From positions 314,641 through 378,640 of the forward strand of contig JAJEKB010021931.1 of assembly GCA_022393335.1 (NCBI GenBank): 64,000 nt of DNA, in the 5' to 3' direction. Made by a program: the position numbers and the translations under genes. Shown here piece by piece: positions 60,601 through 64,000 of this stretch (the stretch's first letter is position 1; every line of letters begins with the position of its first letter). Source of the stretch: Macrotrachela quadricornifera. Its lineage: Eukaryota > Rotifera > Eurotatoria > Philodinida > Philodinidae. Below the pieces are notes generated by a model. The model worked only from the letters and a program-made list of their open reading frames with translations. It made no database searches and had not been told where the DNA came from.

Positions 60601-63548
60601 CATGATAGGAAACGAAGTTATAAGGAAGACGATATCGAAAGTAGAAACTATAGTGCACACAATTAAGAAAAAAAAACTAAGATTATTCGATCACATCTAT
60701 AGAATAGACGATAACAACCGGATAAAACACACACTATTCGCAAAAATAGATGAAAAACTCCGAAGAGGACGTCTACGTAGAGAATAACCGAATGACATCA
60801 AAGACTGGTGTTAACAGATGATAAGCCTACGAGACATCGTGAGTTATGAATGATGAATTTTATTAATACAATGAATTTTACCTATAAGCAAAATCGAAAG
60901 TTATTGTATTGAAAACATATTTAAACTTCATATGATGTCTTTTTTCTGAATGGCATCACATAAATTATTTTACAATCTCAAGAATATACTGCTAGACAAC
61001 CTCTTTCATCTGATGAAGATGAAATACATTTATTGAATGAAAATATTTCCTTACCTGATATCTAGCTGTCGTTCGAAAATCCATCATTAAAAAAATACTT
61101 GCATTTGGTTGATGGAGTGCTTCAATCCATTGTTTACTGACGAAAACGCTTGAACATATTGGATGAAATGTGAGTGTGGTAGAAACAAAATCTTTGTATG
61201 GCACAGTAATTGTTGTGCATGGACATGAAAGTGTTTTACCATATTCAAGATAAAGTTGATCGAAGAGAGATGGAGTAATGTTCGAAATGGTAACTATTCG
61301 ATCTTGTGGATTGATCAAGGCGATGAAGAAGAGAATATAAAGAATTACTGAAAGCAAATAAAATTGACACAATAAAAATATTAAGGTTAATATAAGACCT
61401 CTCTTTTTTTCCTATTTTCTCAGATTATTGATTGATTCTGGTTAACTGAAATTGTTATAAAAATAACCTGCTTCATTTTGCTTTTTTTTGGCACAATGCG
61501 AAGAAGATGTATTTAGTTTAATAGCATGAGAGAAGAGCAGATCAAAGATCAATACACATTGAAATATTCAATTGTCTTGTTCATTCTCTATACTTTTTCG
61601 TAGATATTTATCTTTAACTTTTGATATAGTCAAGAATGTATGTCATCTATATCTTTTGTTCGTCAGTTATAAATGATAAGCTAAAATTAATTTATCTTTG
61701 TTCATTATAAAATAATTCATATTATTTCTTTCCTTATAATGGGTTACATACCAAATTTAGTTATTTCTATCTTCGATTAACAACCTTTGCAAAAAACTAA
61801 AACGCAATTACAGCTTGTCTTTTTTTCTCGTCGTTCACCATCAGATATTTGTTTTTAGAAAAATGTAGACTTGAGTCAGATTAAGTGCTCTCCCAAAAAA
61901 ACCTATAGTTTTTAATGTGATATCCTACTTTTGACCAAAATTTTTGATACTTTTCGTTATCTTCTGCTTGAAAAAATGGAATATGTTTTTTGTTTTTTTA
62001 ATCAAGCTTTGTTATAATTATATTGAAAAACATTTGTCTGTCTAATTAGAGCGCCATTTCGTCGAAGTTTTTCAATTAATTGAACTTGTCATCCCTTTTT
62101 TCAGATGAAAAATAAAATAAAATATATAAAATGAAGGCCCATGAAGAATTTTTGAAGACCGAATCAACTATTTGTTATTTCTGTCTGATGGAAACTTTTC
62201 TCAAACGTCATAATATAGAGCTGAAAATGTTATCATAGCCTCTTCGTTACAGCCCCAACATATTCTGAAAATGTCAATGTACCTGGTCTGAGATTGACTT
62301 TAACGGAAAAGATACTTCATCATTCTAAAGACAAATATAAATAATTTTACAAAATGAGTGATCAATAAACTTTGGTTATATAAAAGATTTGGTATGATGA
62401 CAAAATCTCGAAAAAAAAAATCCCGAAAAAAAACCTCGAAAGAAAAAATCTCGAAAAACATAATCTCGAAAAAGTAAAATTTCGAAAACTCTGCGTCTCG
62501 AAAAATCTTGAATCTCGAAAGAAAGAAAAGTCGAAAGATAGAAAACTCGAAAAAATATCGAAAATACTAAGAAAAATTAGAACTATAAAGGAAGCCGAAG
62601 AATGGTAATTATTAGATGATAGTTTATTTTAATTAGAAAATTAACTACAATTTATCGATCAGATGCAACATTTAGTTGAGAAACAAAATAGAAATAGAAA
62701 TTTTAAATTTTTGTTGCTATCAATAGAGTTAATCCTTGACAATATTCATCGATTGTTATCATTTTGTTGTTTCAGCACTGAACACGGAACTTTCTTTTGG
62801 AAGCTTTACCGTAGTTCCGGGACTATTGAAACTATTTTTTTCTTCGCTTCAATATGGTGAGGATGATGGTGAAGGTGAGGAAGGGCGAGGATGAGAGGTG
62901 ATGGTGTGAGGATGAGGGTGGGCGATGATAAGGATGAGGATGAGGGCAAGGGAAGAGGGTTTAGGCTGAGGGTGAGGGTAAAAATAGTTCCGGAACTAGT
63001 GTGATAACTATTGAAAAGTTTGCATAAGTTAGGTCCGTGGCCAGCCCTCATTTTCTCCATAAGAAATTTATGAAATAAAATTGAAATTTGTACTGCTCAA
63101 AATTTCATTTTTGAATTTGTACCGAGAATTTTTTTCGACATTTTCATTCGAGATTTTGTGTTTTCGAGATTTTACGTTTTCGAAATTCATGCTTTCGGAA
63201 TTTCTTACTTCGAAATTTTATTTTTTCGACATTTTCGCTTTCGACATTTTTTTTTCAAGATTTTTGCTTTCGACATTTTTATTTTCGAGATTTTGTCAGT
63301 AATTCAAAGATTTTATCATTGATCGAGTGATAAATGTGCTATCTTACTTTTCCTAAACAAATAATTTGAATCTACTTACTGATGAGAAGGGGAACATACA
63401 ATCGAGTAGCATATATTTGTTGTTTGAGAATTATTGTTGGATCTTCTGGTTGATCGTTCTCATCGTCATATTCATTTTCATCGGGAATAAAAAGATTGTA
63501 ATTGTGTATTCGTTTATGAAACCACTCAAGTAAATCTCTGATCTTCAT
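44557..63548 (-). CDS. Predicted giant receptor-like protein: three repeated two-TM modules, TM, stalk, FG-GAP propeller
   Basis: Twelve minus-strand exons: 63548-63380, 61347-61055, 57277-56687, 56632-56326, 56275-56138, 53961-53366, 51044-50435, 48622-48255, 48172-47151, 47098-46968, 46404-46330 and 45653-44557. Every border has GT...AG. The phases (1,0,0,1,1,0,1,0,2,1,1) chain to 5397 nt, which is 1799 codons with one stop at the end. The start ATG at 63548 has an in-frame stop 11 codons upstream. Residues 1-453, 454-901 and 902-1364 are three homologous modules. TM7 is about 1376-1397, a Thr-rich stalk 1409-1433 and the FG-GAP propeller 1434-1798. Each module has two TM helices, so all ectodomains and the propeller fall on one side. 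Module 3 has no Met before its TM1, and module 1 runs into module 2 in frame, which argues for one gene. The alternative is a tandem array with misread ends. I do not recognise the module family. Confidence 0.62.
46330..47098 (-). CDS. TM-helix exon and Thr/Ser stalk exon
   Basis: Exon 47098-46968 encodes one hydrophobic helix (CLVFGLIIFMFMIVAIII) after a Lys/Arg-containing lead. Exon 46404-46330 (75 nt, phase 1-1) encodes a Thr/Ile/Ser-rich segment (PTTTITVSTT), a typical O-glycosylated stalk. The stalk exon joins the FG-GAP exon at TIT-APTC in phase. The intervening introns are 563 and 676 nt. The donor of the TM exon (A then GTATGA) is the weakest junction in the model. An ATG at 47076 could instead start a short gene made only of TM, stalk and propeller. 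Confidence 0.6.
47151..48622 (-). CDS. Module 3 of the repeated two-TM family
   Basis: Exons 48622-48255 and 48172-47151 are separated by an 82-nt intron. The module has a basic N-terminal segment, then TM1 (LYIILLIISFAVLSLYTII). The ectodomain carries QCPC, FHQ-VCSS followed by a Trp, LAGLC, a CSCELNANC cluster, GCTPSESFFLSTLEC with a further Cys, and CSPILCSY. TM2 (FYTITSLLGLYGGLSFVLK) and a cytosolic tail rich in Thr and charged residues follow. Several NxS/T sites are present in the ectodomain. The first exon starts right at a TTTTTTTAG acceptor and contains no Met ahead of TM1, so it must be spliced to an upstream exon. Read through the last donor, the frame would stop at 47099. Confidence 0.8.
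48623..50434 (-). other. Predicted 1.8-kb intron between modules 2 and 3
   Basis: No gene or recognisable mobile element was found. Reading on past the donor at 50434 would add about 45 residues to module 2 before a stop at 50295-50297. That is the alternative gene end. Confidence 0.45.
50435..56275 (-). CDS. Module 2 of the repeated two-TM family
   Basis: Exons are 56275-56138 (lead segment plus start of TM1), 53961-53366 (rest of TM1 and first half of the ectodomain) and 51044-50435 (second half, TM2). Shared landmarks are TCPC, FHKVCSS plus Trp, LSTLCQLSNKT, CICATDPYC, GCFTIDSLLLSTLEC, CAPIYCSY and IGGLILILRLITP. The lead exon begins in frame with the end of module 1 (a split Gly codon) and has a Met six codons in, so a separate start is possible but not required. 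The introns are about 2.2 and 2.3 kb. The first carries a Tc1 remnant. The cytosolic tail after TM2 is short and basic with four Gln (RIRRQQQQ). Confidence 0.78.
51045..53365 (-). other. Predicted 2.3-kb intron in module 2, no gene seen
   Basis: Extremely AT-rich sequence without recognisable coding or mobile-element motifs. Its donor (GTAAGC) and acceptor (TTTTAG) are both good and in phase 0. Confidence 0.45.
55605..55910 (+). pseudogene. Tc1/mariner transposase fragment
   Basis: On the plus strand (opposite to the host gene) the translation gives RLRWTKDHMIWCKE, then VWSDEKKFNLNGPDDFSYS and HDLCKEKE. This is the Tc1-family block around the first catalytic aspartate (SDEKKF.L.GPD). Stops interrupt it (for example after CKE and in SYS*HD), and neither the second aspartate block nor the ends are recognisable. 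It sits inside the predicted intron between 53962 and 56137. Confidence 0.75.
56326..63548 (-). CDS. Module 1 of the repeated two-TM family, with the gene's start
   Basis: Exons are 63548-63380 (ATG, acidic lead, start of TM1), 61347-61055, 57277-56687 and 56632-56326. TM1 is about residues 50-69 and is split by an intron at the same place as in module 2. Landmarks are SCPC (98-100), FHPICSS (117-123) and W130, LAALCSLCNDT, GC319 ... TTFDC332LYNISC338, C395APAFC400TY and TM2 at about 412-437 with LYGGLTMILRI. NxS/T sites are frequent in the ectodomain. The introns are 2.0 kb (palindromic element), 3.8 kb (RTE element) and 54 nt. The short last intron is normal for this genome, and the long ones are explained by insertions. 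Confidence 0.8.
57278..61054 (-). other. Predicted 3.8-kb intron carrying an RTE retrotransposon
   Basis: About 2 kb of this intron is the RTE-type element on the opposite strand (58840-60856). The remainder (57278-58839 and 60857-61054) holds no recognisable gene. The donor is GTAAGG at 61054 and the acceptor TTTAG at 57278. Confidence 0.55.
58840..60856 (+). mobile_element. Decayed RTE-type (BovB-like) non-LTR retrotransposon
   Basis: The plus strand reads, with many stops and frameshifts, an apurinic endonuclease (VGTWNVQTLWATGKLELS, ELRWTGKGE, GDWNAKVGND; about 59160-59600). It continues into reverse transcriptase pieces (ISFQKAFDAIKHK about 59960; GARQCDPLLPLLFIAYLE about 60125). It ends with the characteristic C-terminus (ILRISWKDMIGNEVIRK, LRLFDHIYRIDDN, RRGRLRREWPNDIKDW; about 60585-60810). 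The catalytic FADD box is not recognisable and the reverse transcriptase is gapped, so the copy is dead. The 5' boundary is approximate. It lies antisense in the intron of the giant gene. Confidence 0.85.
62399..63299. repeat. Palindromic element with telescoping TCTCGAAAA terminal repeats
   Basis: The left end TGACAAAATCTCGAAAAA is mirrored at the right by TTTTCGAGATTTTGTCA. Each arm (about 62399-62575 and 63120-63299) is a run of TCTCGAAAA-type units, inverted between arms. Between them are a second, inner inverted motif (GTTCCGG at 62815 and GTTCCGGAAC at 62989) and a G-rich minisatellite. The Phe-rich open frame at 63081-63302 is just the repeated arm. It resembles foldback elements and lies in the first intron of the giant gene. 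Confidence 0.75.
62856..62980 (+). repeat. G-rich GATGAGGGTGAGGG minisatellite
   Basis: The plus strand is a run of GATGAGG, GGTGAGG and GAGGGT variants with at least five separate GGG runs between 62918 and 62978. The spacing allows an intramolecular G-quadruplex. The sense transcript of the host gene would carry the C-rich strand. Confidence 0.65.
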
Positions 63549-64000
63549 TTTATAGATGATTGAGAATAGTTGAGTTCACTTGTATCTTTCTTAAGTCAGC
63601 TTTTATTCATCTTTAGACTTCTTTAGAAAGCGGCGTAATGTAATCGACTTATGACTTGATAACCAACTGCATCAAACTCTTCTGAATATTGAACTCACTT
63701 TTTGAACAACTCCAACAGATTGATGTTAAAACTAATTCAAAATGCCTTAAAATAATGACGATAGATTAAAAAAATAGTGAAATCGTGATTTTGTCATAGA
63801 ATGTTAATTCTTATACGACAGGTTATATTTTTATTAAAATAAATTGCATGTTGATATCTGTAAAGAGAATACTTCCTGTTTTGCTATGTTGAACATTTGG
63901 AAATCAGTTCCGTGCGATTCCAGAATTTTGTTGAAGTATGGAATTACAACTCATAAACTTACATCATTAACTTTCACTGTCCCAATAACGACTTAATTCT
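63549..64000. other. Upstream region of the giant gene
   Basis: This stretch should contain the leader and promoter of the minus-strand gene. I see no convincing TATA box or other element that stands out from the AT-rich background, and no further exon. Confidence 0.4.

Noticed and set aside
62856..62980. Telomere-like repeat
   Set aside because: The G-rich units are irregular (GATGAGGG, GGTGAGGG) and internal; they look like a minisatellite within a transposon-like element.
63081..63302. Phe-rich 73-codon frame
   Set aside because: It is the TTTTCGAGATTT repeat arm of a palindromic element.
1..64000. CRISPR array, bacterial operon or prophage
   Set aside because: No regular spaced repeats, no ribosome binding sites ahead of frames, and clear spliceosomal introns; the window is eukaryotic.
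1..64000. tRNA or rRNA genes
   Set aside because: I looked for A/B-box and T-loop patterns and for conserved rRNA segments and found none convincing, but a covariance-model scan was not possible.

Overview
The window looks like TE-rich, AT-rich nuclear DNA of a metazoan, most likely a bdelloid rotifer. That assignment is inference. It rests on the gene families present (an arginine-type ADP-ribosyltransferase, bacterial-style Kelch and FG-GAP/VCBS propellers, Cys-rich DCGG repeats, a VIT/vWA protein), on canonical GT-AG introns including short ones of about 55-80 nt, and on degraded piggyBac, hAT, Tc1 and RTE elements. All exon borders were read by hand from splice motifs and reading phase. 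None has been checked against RNA or a database.

Layout. 1-12457 holds no intact gene. It carries a 2.3-kb hAT-like element with a perfect 8-bp target duplication (2278-4615), a dead piggyBac transposase (5194-6511) and several old repeats. 12458-22333 (+) is one predicted gene: a cytosolic ADP-ribosyltransferase, a transmembrane helix, two Cys-rich modules and a Kelch propeller, with a 4.9-kb TE-filled intron and a 10-N assembly gap inside the propeller. 26418-29283 (+) is a two-exon VIT/vWA protein with a long coiled coil. 29563-30392 is a short piggyBac element bounded by TTAA. 33554-35194 (-) is a secreted protein with a basic cleavage site, a coiled coil and a PAN/apple-like tail. 39006-39626 (-) is a small two-pass membrane protein.

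44557-63548 (-) is the most striking locus. Twelve exons join with no phase error (5397 nt, exactly 1799 codons) into a predicted 1798-residue protein. It has three divergent copies of a roughly 450-residue module (cytosolic lead, TM helix, Cys-rich ectodomain, TM helix), then a seventh TM helix, a Thr-rich stalk and a seven-repeat FG-GAP propeller. I do not recognise the repeated module as a named family. Its introns hold an RTE retrotransposon, a Tc1 remnant and a palindromic element. The alternative reading is a tandem array of paralogous genes.

The two receptor-like genes share a plan: a cytosolic or membrane module, one TM helix, a short stalk or Cys module, then an extracellular beta-propeller. 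Nearly all module borders are phase-1 introns, which would allow exon shuffling. At least six palindromic (foldback) elements lie in introns and intergenic DNA.
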